Positions 26,267 through 38,781 of a stretch of 64,000 nucleotides of DNA are shown piece after piece; within the stretch, counting starts at the first letter, position 1, and every line of letters starts with the position of its first letter. The position numbers were made by a program, and so were the translations under genes. The stretch lies in contig NZ_CP059987.1 of NCBI RefSeq assembly GCF_014483895.1, positions 186,001-250,000 on the forward strand, in the 5' to 3' direction. The DNA comes from Protaetiibacter sp. SSC-01 (lineage in GTDB: Bacteria > Actinomycetota > Actinomycetes > Actinomycetales > Microbacteriaceae). The notes under the pieces were generated by a model that was given only the letters and a program-made list of their open reading frames with translations, did no database searches and was not told where the DNA came from.

Positions 26267-27337
26267 GTGCTCCGCCGCATCGCCGCATCCGTCCTCGCCG
26301 TCGCGCTCGTCGCGGGCCTCGCGGGCTGCTCCTTCCTCGAGAACCTCTCGGAGGGGCAGCGCATCACCAACGAGCGGCTCCGGGTCGCGGATGCGTTGCG
26401 CATCCTCGTGGGGCAGCTCGAGTCGCTCGACGCGGTCGACCGCGCGAGCTACCACTTCGACGCGATCGACGTGACGAGCACCCCCGGCGTCGCGGTCGAG
26501 CTGACCTCGGTCGACGCCGGCGGATGGCGCGAGGCGGTGCGGCTCATCGAGGAGGCCGCGGGAGATGAGCCGCTGAGCGAGCATTCGCTCGCCGCCGCCC
26601 TCAGCTCGGGGGCGGTCACCGCCCAGTTCGACACCGAGTGGGGCTCGGCGTGGCTCCACGACGACTCGATCGGCACAGCTGCGCGGCTCGTCGAGCTCTT
26701 CCCCGAGGCGCGCATCGCGGTCGGGGGCGGCGGGGAGTCGACGGCGTTCATCTCCCTCAGCGCGACCGAGACGGCTGAGGAGCTGCTCGCCCGGGTCACC
26801 GGCGACGAGGCGGTGCTCGACCTCGTGGGCGGTCTCGATCCCGCCCGCGTCGCGGTGGAGTTCCGGGCGGCGGGGCTGAGCCTCTCGGGTTCGCTCGCGT
26901 CGCCCGAGGCGGCCGCGTGGGCCACCGGAATCCTCTCGAGGGAGCTGCCTCGTCACCCCGCGGGGTCGGACGGAACGCCCGTCGACGAGTGGGTGCTCGT
27001 GACGATCGGTGCAGGCATCGAGGGCTCCGGGCTCGGCACGACGCTCGGCATCGAGCTCGTCGGTGCGACGGAGCTCGCGACCGGTCCCGCGTGGGAACAG
27101 CTGCTCGAGGTGCTCGCGACCCCCGTGCCCGAGTTCGACGGGCCCGGGATCTGCGTGCCGCTCCAGATCATGTACGCGTGGCCCGGGGTGCAGGGCAACT
27201 GGCCGTCGTTCACGAACGAGTGCGTCGAATGGGAGAACACGTCGGGCGACCCCGACCGCCCATCGCTCGTCGCCCTGCGCGAGGCGCTCGCGGCATCCGG
27301 GATCGACCTCGACGCGCTCGGCTACACCCTCTCGTAA
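26267..27337 (+). CDS. Putative lipoprotein, function unknown
   Basis: 356 residues, GTG start. Signal peptide with lipobox LAGC and lipidated Cys21, followed by an alpha/beta protein without a recognised domain. Two cysteines in the C-terminal part (GPGICVPL and TNECVEW) could form a disulphide. It starts at a leaderless-type promoter and is followed by the NhaP-type antiporter, which has its own -10 box; functional connection is not evident. Confidence 0.75.
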   Translation: MLRRIAASVLAVALVAGLAGCSFLENLSEGQRITNERLRVADALRILVGQLESLDAVDRASYHFDAIDVTSTPGVAVELTSVDAGGWREAVRLIEEAAGDEPLSEHSLAAALSSGAVTAQFDTEWGSAWLHDDSIGTAARLVELFPEARIAVGGGGESTAFISLSATETAEELLARVTGDEAVLDLVGGLDPARVAVEFRAAGLSLSGSLASPEAAAWATGILSRELPRHPAGSDGTPVDEWVLVTIGAGIEGSGLGTTLGIELVGATELATGPAWEQLLEVLATPVPEFDGPGICVPLQIMYAWPGVQGNWPSFTNECVEWENTSGDPDRPSLVALREALAASGIDLDALGYTLS

Positions 27338-27341
27338 CCCG

Positions 27342-27404
27342 CGCTGACCGGTCGCTTTCTCGCCCTATCCGTCCCGTTTAGCCGCAATTGCCGACCACTC
27401 AGCG
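27342..27404. repeat. 63-bp palindromic element, diverged copy
   Basis: Ends CGCTGACCGGTCG and CGACCACTCAGCG match the tips of the 63-bp palindromes at 55972, 57897 and 60120, and the length is the same, but the centre has lost most of its pairing. Orientation is inverted relative to the other copies. It starts 4 bases after the lipoprotein stop. Confidence 0.65.
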
Positions 27405-27408
27405 CCGG

Positions 27409-27414
27409 TAGGCT
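27409..27414 (+). promoter_or_regulatory. -10 box (TAGGCT) of the antiporter gene
   Basis: TAGGCT ends 9 bases before ATG 27424, so the leader would be at most a few bases long. Confidence 0.45.
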
Positions 27415-27423
27415 GGGTTCAAG

Positions 27424-29007
27424 ATGGAATTCGTCGTGCTGCTCATCGCCCTCATGTTCGGCACGGTGCTGCTCGCGGGCATCGGGGAGCGCATCCGACT
27501 CCCCTACCCCGTGCTCGTGCTCATCGCCGCCGCTGCCGCGGCGTGGCTGCCGTTCATGCCCGAGCTGCACATCGAACCCGAGCTGATCCTGCCGCTCTTC
27601 CTGCCGCCGCTGCTGTTCGCCGTCGCGCAGCGCAGCTCGTGGGGCGTGTTCCGCCTGCGCTGGAAGACCCTCGTGCTCATGGCGGTGCTGCTCGTCGCGC
27701 TGACAGCCGTCGCCGTCGCCGGCGTCGCCTGGTACCTCATGCCCGTGCTGTCGTTCCCCGCCGCGATCGCGCTCGGCGCCATCGTCGCGCCGCCCGACCC
27801 CGTCGCGGTCGAAGCCGTCGCAGGCAAGGTGCGGATGCCGCGCCGCCTCATGACGATGCTCCAGACCGAGGGCCTCTTCAACGACGCGATGGCCATCGTC
27901 ATCTTCCAGACCGCCGTCTCCGCCGCCCTCTCCGGCAGCGAGGTCGGCTGGGGGCTCGTACCGGCGTTCCTCGCGGGGGCGGCGGGAGCCGTCATCCTGG
28001 GCTTCCTCATGGCGTGGATCGTCGGCGCCATCAACCACATCGTGCCCAACCGCACGGCGCGAACCGCCATCACCCTCGTTGCGCCTTACGCGGTCTACAT
28101 GCTCGCCGAGCAGGTGCACTTCTCGGGAGTCGTCGCGGTCGTCGTGACCGCCGTCGAGCTCGTGCGTCGCGACCGCCCGCAGGACTCGCAGGAGCGCCTC
28201 ACGCGCGCCTCGTTCTGGGAGGTCGTCGAGATGCTCACGACGGGCGTCGCGTTCGGCCTCGTCGGCATCGAGATGCGCTACGTCGTCGAGGACGAGGGCG
28301 CCAACCTGCTCGCGTGGATCCCCGCGATCCTCGTCATCTGCGCCGTCGTCGTCATCGTGCGTCTGCTCTGGGTCGGCCTCGTGCTCGGCGGCGGTCGCCG
28401 CGTCGAGGGGCTCGAGACCAACCGCCGCTCCTCGATGGGTTCGCGCATCAAAGACATCGTGCTCGTCACGTGGTGCGGGATGCGTGGGCTCGCGACCCTC
28501 GCGCTCGCGCTCGCCCTCCCGACGACCATCCCCGGTCGCAACTTCATGGTCGCGACGGCGTGCGCGGTGCTCTTCGTGACCCTCGTCATCCCGGGCCTCA
28601 CCCTCCCGGCGCTCATGCGCATCCTGAAGCCCGAGGACGACCACGCGCTCGTCGAGCGGGAGGAGCGCCAGATCGCCCTCCGCGCCGAGCGCGCCGCGGC
28701 GACCGCGATCCAGTCGTCGGCGCACCTCGCGGACCTCGACGCAGAGCTCGTCGAGCGCGCCCGCGCCCGAATCAGCGGGCTGCACTCGGTGCTCGAGCAC
28801 GACGACGACGTCGTCGACAACGAGCAGGAGGCGCACCAGCGCGCCCAGGTGCACGCCGTCGAGGCGATGATGCGCGAGGCGCTCGCGGCTGCTCGCCGCG
28901 AGGTGCTCAGCATGCGAGGCGAGCCGGGCGTCGACCCCGAGGCCGTCAACGCGGTGCTGCGCCGTCTCGACCTCCGCACCGTCTCGCTCGACGGGCAGCA
29001 GCACTGA
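27424..29007 (+). CDS. Na+/H+ antiporter, CPA1 (NhaP-like) family
   Basis: 527 residues: about 12 membrane segments in residues 1-400, then a ~120-residue cytoplasmic, charged helical tail. The ion-site motif is in GAIVAPPDPVAVEAV (Asp of the DP pair), with TEGLFNDAMAIVIF following, as in bacterial CPA1 exchangers. It swaps external protons for internal Na+ (or K+) to control pH and salt. No recognisable ribosome site. A repeat array begins 11 bases after the stop. Confidence 0.92.
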   Translation: MEFVVLLIALMFGTVLLAGIGERIRLPYPVLVLIAAAAAAWLPFMPELHIEPELILPLFLPPLLFAVAQRSSWGVFRLRWKTLVLMAVLLVALTAVAVAGVAWYLMPVLSFPAAIALGAIVAPPDPVAVEAVAGKVRMPRRLMTMLQTEGLFNDAMAIVIFQTAVSAALSGSEVGWGLVPAFLAGAAGAVILGFLMAWIVGAINHIVPNRTARTAITLVAPYAVYMLAEQVHFSGVVAVVVTAVELVRRDRPQDSQERLTRASFWEVVEMLTTGVAFGLVGIEMRYVVEDEGANLLAWIPAILVICAVVVIVRLLWVGLVLGGGRRVEGLETNRRSSMGSRIKDIVLVTWCGMRGLATLALALALPTTIPGRNFMVATACAVLFVTLVIPGLTLPALMRILKPEDDHALVEREERQIALRAERAAATAIQSSAHLADLDAELVERARARISGLHSVLEHDDDVVDNEQEAHQRAQVHAVEAMMREALAAARREVLSMRGEPGVDPEAVNAVLRRLDLRTVSLDGQQH

Positions 29008-29018
29008 GGCCGCTCTGC

Positions 29019-29117
29019 CGCTGGTTGAGTAGCCGCGCGGCGCTACCCCCGCTGGTTGAGTAGCCGCGCAGCGCTACCCCCGCTGGTTGAGTAGCCGCGA
29101 AGCGGCGTATCGAAACC
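29019..29117 (+). repeat. GGTTGAGTAG repeat array: two 31-bp units plus one 37-bp full unit
   Basis: Units at 29019-29049, 29050-29080 and 29081-29117 (the last ends CGTATCGAAACC). Same layout as at 25029 and 48770. Confidence 0.85.
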
Positions 29118-29140
29118 CGACCGACCTCAGACGTTCGCCC

Positions 29141-29220
29141 GGTTTCGATACGCGCCGCTGCGCGGCGCTACTCAACCAGCGGTGAGGAGGCGGCCGCTGC
29201 GCGGCGCTACTCAACCAGCG
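29141..29220 (-). repeat. Inverted GGTTGAGTAG units facing the preceding array
   Basis: A full unit in inverted orientation (29141-29181, GGTTTCGATACG to CTCAACCAGCG) and a short inverted unit (29191-29220). The latter contains the stop codon of the XRE gene. With 29019-29117 it forms a large inverted-repeat block between convergent genes. Confidence 0.85.
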
Positions 29221-29453
29221 GTATCGGTCCGCACCACCAGCAGATCCCCCGGCTGGCACTCGAGTGCGTCGCAGATCGCGGTGAGCGTCGAGAAGCGGAT
29301 GGCGCGCGCCCGGTCGTTCTTGAGCACGGAGAGGTTCACGAGGCTCACCCCCACGAGCTCCGAGAGTCGCGTCAGAGTCATCCCCCGCTCCTCGAGCAGC
29401 TCGTCGAGGCGGCAGTGGATGCGGCCGTCGTCGTCGGGTTCCGCGGGCGCCAT
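29211..29453 (-). CDS. Small XRE-family helix-turn-helix regulator
   Basis: 80 residues from the ATG that overlaps the upstream DUF2975 stop by one base. Single HTH of the YozG/XRE-like type: LDELLEERGMTLTRLSELVGVSLVNLSVLKNDRARAIRFSTLTAICDAL. Such short regulators are commonly paired with DUF2975 membrane proteins, as here. It probably controls its own operon through the half-sites at 30053-30087 (inference). Its final residues AG and its stop codon lie inside a GGTTGAGTAG repeat unit. A longer open frame upstream lies inside the DUF2975 gene. Confidence 0.85.
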   Translation of the reverse strand: MAPAEPDDDGRIHCRLDELLEERGMTLTRLSELVGVSLVNLSVLKNDRARAIRFSTLTAICDALECQPGDLLVVRTDTAG

Positions 29454-30034
29454 CAGACGAGCCCCTCGGCGTCCCGCTGCAGGCGCTGACCGGTGCGGAT
29501 CACGTAGGCGGCGGCGAGCACGACGAAGCCGAACGCCCACGGGCCGAGGTTCAGCTCGAACCCCGGGATGTACGGCTCGCCCAGGTCGCCGCCGGCCATC
29601 ATCCGTCCGAGCCCGTCGATGCCTGCCGAGACGATGCCGCCGAGCGACATGACGAGGCCCGCGGTGAGCACGACGGGGTAGAGCACGCGGTGGAAGGGCG
29701 TGCCGCGGGCGGTCATCACGAGGAACACGACGACGGCCGCGCTGGTGACCGCCGCGACGACGAGCGAGAGGGCGGATGCCGTCACGAGCAGCGCGCGCGC
29801 CCCCTCGCCGATCGCGTCGGACGCGACGGTCGCGCCCGTGATGTCGCCCACGTTGTCGGGCAGCGGTGCGAAGGCGATGAGATCGACGGGGCCGTTCCCG
29901 GCGGCGAGGGCGATCGTGCGCCAGACGCCGTCGGCGACGGCGATGAGGCCGAGCAGCGCGGCGAGGGCGGCGATCACGGCGAATGCGATGCGATCGGCGA
30001 GGCTGAGCCTCGGGGTGACGGGTGCGGTGGTCAT
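29453..30034 (-). CDS. DUF2975 membrane protein
   Basis: 193 residues with four membrane segments (about 15-38, 85-108, 120-142, 160-182). Size, topology and the downstream small XRE regulator match the DUF2975/YozG-type pair found widely in Gram-positive bacteria. Function unknown. Start at 30034 preceded by GGAGG; a TATGTT -10 candidate on this strand (30074-30069) lies within the operator region. Confidence 0.82.
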   Translation of the reverse strand: MTTAPVTPRLSLADRIAFAVIAALAALLGLIAVADGVWRTIALAAGNGPVDLIAFAPLPDNVGDITGATVASDAIGEGARALLVTASALSLVVAAVTSAAVVVFLVMTARGTPFHRVLYPVVLTAGLVMSLGGIVSAGIDGLGRMMAGGDLGEPYIPGFELNLGPWAFGFVVLAAAYVIRTGQRLQRDAEGLV

Positions 30035-30049
30035 GGCTACCTCCGTGGT

Positions 30050-30090
30050 GGGTTATCGAATGTCGTTAACATAACGATGATCGATAACCC
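30050..30090. promoter_or_regulatory. Four-half-site operator upstream of the DUF2975-XRE operon
   Basis: Perfect 10-bp outer arms GGGTTATCGA (30050-30059) and TCGATAACCC (30081-30090) enclose a perfect inner dyad TCGTTA-ACA-TAACGA (30063-30077). Read as half-sites these are TTATCGA, TCGTTAA, ATAACGA, TCGATAA in alternating orientation, with starts 8-10 bases apart. A minus-strand -10 candidate TATGTT lies in the centre, as expected for autorepression. Confidence 0.65.
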
Positions 30091-30100
30091 CGTCAACCAC

Positions 30101-30169
30101 GTCCGCGAGAGTACGTGCTTTTCGAGCGGATCGGGCCCTTGCGGGCGAAAAGTACGTACTTTCGCGGAC
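30101..30169. repeat. 69-bp palindromic element, copy A
   Basis: 24-bp arms: GTCCGCGAGAGTACGTGCTTTTCG-type left end (30101-30124) and right end 30146-30169 containing CGAAAAGTACGTACTTTCGC; two mismatches between arms. The second copy, of the same 69-bp length, is at 60991-61059. It lies between the DUF2975 operon and clpC. Confidence 0.8.
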
Positions 30170-30250
30170 GAAGGCGGGTGGGGTCGCGCGGCGGGGAAGG
30201 TGCGGATGCGCCCACGGCGAACAGGGGCATGCGGGGCGCCGACCCCTCGT

Positions 30251-30282
30251 TACCCTCGATGTATCGCGGGACCGAACGGTCC
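30251..30282 (+). promoter_or_regulatory. Possible clpC promoter -10 box and leader palindrome
   Basis: TACCCT (30251-30256) could be the -10 box. A perfect 14-bp palindrome GGACCG-AA-CGGTCC (30269-30282) lies in the leader just before the ribosome site. Not a recognised HspR, CtsR or ClgR box. Confidence 0.3.
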
Positions 30283-30300
30283 TGCGTCGAGGAGTTGAGA

Positions 30301-32817
<2,517 letters not shown>

Positions 32818-32836
32818 TCGGGCGGTGAAGGTGTGA

Positions 32837-32864
32837 CGGGGCGGGAGCTGTTGCTCCCGCCCCG
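32837..32864 (+). terminator. Hairpin terminator after clpC
   Basis: 12-bp perfect GC-rich stem (32837-32848 with 32853-32864) and TGTT loop, 20 bases after the clpC stop, followed by a short T-containing stretch. Confidence 0.75.
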
Positions 32865-32941
32865 TTCCCGTTTCCGCGCCCGCTCACGCGAGTTCTCCCG
32901 CCGCTCGTGCGGTTGCTCCCGCCGAAGGAACTCGGGGATGA

Positions 32942-35659
<2,718 letters not shown>

Positions 35660-35663
35660 CCGG

Positions 35664-36578
35664 GTGTTCGCGAGACCCGATCGCATCATCGTCACGCAGT
35701 TCTCTCCGCCCGAGGGCCTGAGCGTCATCGCGGCGGCGGAGCTGCTGGGTGACTCCAAGCGCGCCGTCGCGGCGCAGCTCGTCGACCTCGCCGTGCGCGG
35801 CCTCATCGGGGTGCGCAAGCTCGGCAGGCGGCGCGAGGGCTTCGAGCTGCGGCTGCGTGCGGTGCCCGTCGACGATGGCACCGACCTCGCGCGCGACGAC
35901 CTCGCCGTGCTCACGGCGCTCTTCCCGTCGCTGCGGCCGGGTGCCGTGCAGGCGCTCGCCCCGTCGACACGGCGCCGCATCGGCGAGCGGATGCGCGCGG
36001 CGCACCGCGAGTCCGTCGCGCGGCTCATCGCCACGGGACTCGTGCGCGAGCGCACGTGGTTCGAGAAGGCTCTCGTGTTCTGGCGGAAGCAGCCGACCGT
36101 GCCGACCGAGGCCGCGCATCCGGTGATCGACCACCTGTGGGGCGTGCACGACTACGTCGCGTGGGCCGAGGCCGACCGCCTCGCGTTCCACCAGTCGCCC
36201 GAGGGCGCCGAGGTGCGCGAGCTCGACGGGGTGGGGCTGCTGCACCTGCACGAGCGCCTGCTGCCCTACGCCGTGCTCTTCGGGCTCGAGAAGGAGTGGC
36301 GGCGCGAGCTCGACATCCGCTACGAGGAGGCGCGCGCGAGCCTCGGCGACGCGGCCCACCTCGTCGACGGCGTGGAGGTCGCGCTGCACCTCGCGAGCGC
36401 GGCGGCGGATGTCGTGAGCATCGCCGCCGACCTGCACGAGCTCGCGAGCGGCGTCGACGTGCCCGATCTCGGCGACGCGGGCGACCTCGGCGCGGCCGTC
36501 GACCTCGGCGGCGCAGCGGAAGGACTCGGTGCCTTCCTCGGCGGACTCGGCGACTTCCTGGGGTCGTTGGACGTGTGA
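35664..36578 (+). CDS. Soluble protein resembling the C-terminal part of DUF2207 proteins
   Basis: 304 residues, GTG start, no signal peptide or membrane segment. An N-terminal winged-helix-like stretch (LSVIAAAELLGDSKRAVAAQLVDLAVRGLIGVRKLG) is followed by a region with HERLLPYAVLFGLEKEWRRELD, the hallmark of the cytoplasmic C-terminal domain of DUF2207 membrane proteins. The last ~80 residues are Ala/Gly/Asp-rich and end LGGLGDFLGSLDV, as in DUF2207 proteins. The usual secreted beta domain and membrane helices are missing, so it is a stand-alone version. Function unknown. Confidence 0.72.
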   Translation: MFARPDRIIVTQFSPPEGLSVIAAAELLGDSKRAVAAQLVDLAVRGLIGVRKLGRRREGFELRLRAVPVDDGTDLARDDLAVLTALFPSLRPGAVQALAPSTRRRIGERMRAAHRESVARLIATGLVRERTWFEKALVFWRKQPTVPTEAAHPVIDHLWGVHDYVAWAEADRLAFHQSPEGAEVRELDGVGLLHLHERLLPYAVLFGLEKEWRRELDIRYEEARASLGDAAHLVDGVEVALHLASAAADVVSIAADLHELASGVDVPDLGDAGDLGAAVDLGGAAEGLGAFLGGLGDFLGSLDV

Positions 36579-36697
36579 CCCACGCGACCCCTTCCGCTCG
36601 GCGCTCCCTGCTCCTACACTGAGCGCGAACCCGAGGTCGCCTCGGCCGCGACCGCAGCGCCACCCCCACCACCACATCCCGAGCCGCCGGAGACCCG

Positions 36698-36913
36698 ATG
36701 CGCGCCCGACGTCCCGCGCCGTCGCCCTCGCCGTCGGTCGAGCCGTCCGCGCAGCCCACCGGCGGGGTCGCGGGCGGGGTCGCCGGTGAGATCGCCGACA
36801 CCGGCGCCGACGACGCCGCACCGCTCGCGGCGCTCGCCGCGGTCGCGGTCGGCACGGGCGTCGCCCTGCTCGTGCTCGGCGGGCGTCGCCGTCGCACCGC
36901 GCGCATCCGCTGA
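36698..36913 (+). CDS. 71-residue protein with sortase-type C-terminal signal
   Basis: Short Pro/Ser N-terminus (MRARRPAPSPSPSVEPSAQP), then IADTG, a membrane segment (APLAALAAVAVGTGVALLVLG) and RRRR tail: the order LAXTG-like motif, membrane span, positive tail of class E sortase substrates. No signal peptide is visible, so it is either a remnant 3' end of a larger surface protein or a minimal anchor peptide. GGAG lies 8 bases before the ATG and TACACT (36615-36620) could be a -10 box. Coding potential is uncertain. Confidence 0.45.
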   Translation: MRARRPAPSPSPSVEPSAQPTGGVAGGVAGEIADTGADDAAPLAALAAVAVGTGVALLVLGGRRRRTARIR

Positions 36914-36931
36914 CCGCGACACGCGCCCGGA

Positions 36932-36937
36932 TAGGGT
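36932..36937 (+). promoter_or_regulatory. -10 box (TAGGGT) of leaderless N-acetyltransferase gene
   Basis: TAGGGT ends 6 bases before GTG 36944; no ribosome site beyond GA-rich sequence. Confidence 0.5.
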
Positions 36938-36943
36938 GAGGGG

Positions 36944-37459
36944 GTGAGCGAGCCCGCCCCCTCCTACGTCGTGCGCCGGGCGCGCACCGCCGATGTGCGC
37001 GGCATGCTCGGGCTCATCGAGCCGTACGTCGAGCGCCGCATCCTGCTCGGCAAGGAGCGCGTCACCCTCTTCGAAGACATCCAGGAGTTCCGCGTCGCCG
37101 AGACCCCCGAGGGCCAGCTCATCGGATGCGGTGCGCTGCACGTCATCTGGGAGGACCTCGGCGAGATCCGCACGATCGCCGTCGCCGACGCGTGGCTGCA
37201 CCGCGGCGTCGGGCACGCGCTGCTCGAGCACCTCGAGCACGACGCGCGCGAGCTCGGCCTCACGCGCCTGTTCTGCCTCACCTTCGAGACCGAGTTCTTC
37301 GGTGGGCACGGCTTCGAGCCGATCGGCGAGAAGGTCGTCGACCCCGAGGTCTACGCCGAGCTCGTGCGCTCGCCCGACGACGGCGTCGCCGAGTTCCTCG
37401 ACCTCGCGCGCGTCAAGCAGAACACGCTCGGCAACACCCGGATGCTCAAGCAGCTCTGA
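36944..37459 (+). CDS. argA: Amino-acid N-acetyltransferase (GNAT, short ArgA type)
   Basis: 171 residues. One GNAT domain: acetyl-CoA loop AWLHRGVGHALLEHLEHDA, and FCLTFETEFFGGHGFEPIGEKVV. The N-terminal VRRARTADVRGMLGLIEPYVERRILL matches the stand-alone N-acetylglutamate synthases of actinobacteria (Rv2747 type), which acetylate glutamate or glutamine to start arginine synthesis. Other arg genes are not nearby, so the specific role is an inference from family. Confidence 0.8.
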   Translation: MSEPAPSYVVRRARTADVRGMLGLIEPYVERRILLGKERVTLFEDIQEFRVAETPEGQLIGCGALHVIWEDLGEIRTIAVADAWLHRGVGHALLEHLEHDARELGLTRLFCLTFETEFFGGHGFEPIGEKVVDPEVYAELVRSPDDGVAEFLDLARVKQNTLGNTRMLKQL

Positions 37460-37552
37460 CAGGCGGCGCGCGCGGCGCTGTGATCGGCCGGGAAACCGCC
37501 GGGAGTCGACGCCATGCCGTGTGCGCGCCGCGGGAACCGGCGCATCCGGGCC

Positions 37553-37558
37553 TACCCT
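37553..37558 (+). promoter_or_regulatory. -10 box (TACCCT) of leaderless membrane-protein gene
   Basis: TACCCT ends 6 bases before ATG 37565 and favours that start over the in-frame ATG at 37514. Confidence 0.5.
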
Positions 37559-37564
37559 GGCGGC

Positions 37565-38191
37565 ATGTCGAGCCAGCAGCCGGGGCGTCTGCCCGCGTCG
37601 GTGTACCGCCGCCGCCGGCTCATGGTCGGCCTCGGGGCGCTCGCCGTCATCGTCGTCATCGTGCTGCTCATCGTGCGGCCGGGCGCCGCATCCGACGACG
37701 ACCCGAAGGCCGGAGACACGCCGTCGAGCAGCTCCAGCCCCGGCGCGGACGAGACGGATGACGGCGACAACGCCTCCGGCGACCCCAGCGCCGCGTGCGA
37801 CCCCGCCGTCATCACCCTCACACCCGTCACCGACAAGGACGGCTACGCGGCCGGCGAGATCCCCATGATCTCGATGACCATCAAGAACTCGGGCGCCGTC
37901 GCGTGCACCTTCACCGTCGGCACGGATGCGCAGTACTACGAGATCGTGAGCGGTTCCGACCCCATCTGGAACTCGCGCGACTGCCAGACCGACCCCGCGC
38001 CCCTCAGCCAGGTGCTCGAGCCGGGCGTCGAGCTCACCACGACCCCCTTCGGCTGGGACCGCACCCGCTCCTCCGCCACCACGTGCGACGGCGACCGGCC
38101 CCAGGTGACGGGCGGCGGCGCGACCTACCGCCTCTCGGTGGCGCTCGGCGACGCGAAGTCGGCGGGCGACAAGGCGTTTCTGCTGTACTGA
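37565..38191 (+). CDS. Membrane-anchored extracytoplasmic protein, function unknown
   Basis: 208 residues. A cytoplasmic N-terminus (MSSQQPGRLPASVYRRRR), one membrane segment (~20-40), an Asp/Ser/Gly linker, and an external beta-rich domain from ~75 with four cysteines (AACDPAVITL, VACTFTVG, RDCQTDP, TTCDGDRP) that may form two disulphides. Type II topology is inferred. Leaderless-type start; the longer frame from 37514 adds residues upstream of the -10 box and is rejected. Confidence 0.8.
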   Translation: MSSQQPGRLPASVYRRRRLMVGLGALAVIVVIVLLIVRPGAASDDDPKAGDTPSSSSSPGADETDDGDNASGDPSAACDPAVITLTPVTDKDGYAAGEIPMISMTIKNSGAVACTFTVGTDAQYYEIVSGSDPIWNSRDCQTDPAPLSQVLEPGVELTTTPFGWDRTRSSATTCDGDRPQVTGGGATYRLSVALGDAKSAGDKAFLLY

Positions 38192-38288
38192 GCCGTCTCG
38201 CGCGGTGGTGAGCGGTCCGGGCGAGCGGTCCGGCTTCGCCGGTCTGTGTTTCGCGCTCCGCGCGGGGGCCGCGCCCTTCTCCCTTCCG

Positions 38289-38461
38289 TTGGTTGAGTAG
38301 CGCCGCGCGCGCAGCGCACGACGCGTATCGAAACCCTCGCACCCGCGTATCTACAGCGGGCCAAGGATGCGATCCCTCCGCACGTCATCCGTTCGTCGGG
38401 TTTCGATACGCCGTGCGTCGCGCCCTGCGGGCGCGGCGCGCGGCACTCAACCAGCGGTGAA
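38289..38461. repeat. Composite intergenic repeat with inverted ends, copy 2
   Basis: 173 bp: left module TTGGTTGAGTAGCGCC... to CGTATCGAAACC, a ~65-base centre containing CCGCACGTCATCCGTTCG, and the inverted right module GGGTTTCGATACG to CTCAACCAGCGG. It is about 95% identical to copy 3. Confidence 0.88.
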
Positions 38462-38520
38462 CGCGCGCGCGCGAGCGGCATTGCCCGATGGCACCGGTGC
38501 CGCTGGGCACCCCTTCCCCG

Positions 38521-38694
38521 TTGGTTGAGTAGCGCCGCGCGCGAAGCGCACGACGCGTATCGAAACCCTCGCACCCGCGTATCGAGTGCGGGCCAAGGGA
38601 TGCGAGACCTCCGCACGTCATCCGTTCGTCGGGTTTCGATACGCCGTGCGTCGCGCCCTGCGGGCGCGGCGCGCGGCACTCAACCAGCGGTGAA
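38521..38694. repeat. Composite intergenic repeat with inverted ends, copy 3
   Basis: 174 bp, near-identical to copy 2 and separated from it by 59 unrelated bases. The 590-base spacer 38192-38781 holds these two copies and a partial end (GTATCGAGACC, about 38708-38718); I see no gene in it. Confidence 0.88.
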
Positions 38695-38753
38695 CTCGCG
38701 ACCACGTGTATCGAGACCCCGCCCGCCGATGACGTTCGACCGGGGATCCTGCG

Positions 38754-38759
38754 GTAGCG
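38754..38759 (+). promoter_or_regulatory. Probable -10 box (TAGCGT) of the beta-propeller gene
   Basis: TAGCGT lies 22 bases before ATG 38782, giving a short leader that holds the CAGGAG ribosome site. Confidence 0.4.
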
Positions 38760-38781
38760 TCAACCCAGCACCAGGAGCCCG

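Noticed and set aside
25029-29220. Repeated 31-bp units considered as CRISPR
   Set aside because: Units are contiguous without unique spacers, and no cas genes are present.
30115-30300. clpC start extended upstream to 30115
   Set aside because: It would translate the 69-bp palindrome; MFERFTDRARRVV at 30301 is the conserved N-terminus with GAGGAG upstream.
38192-38781. Several 100-180-codon open frames in the spacer before the beta-propeller gene
   Set aside because: They consist of translated copies of the composite repeat; no coding evidence.
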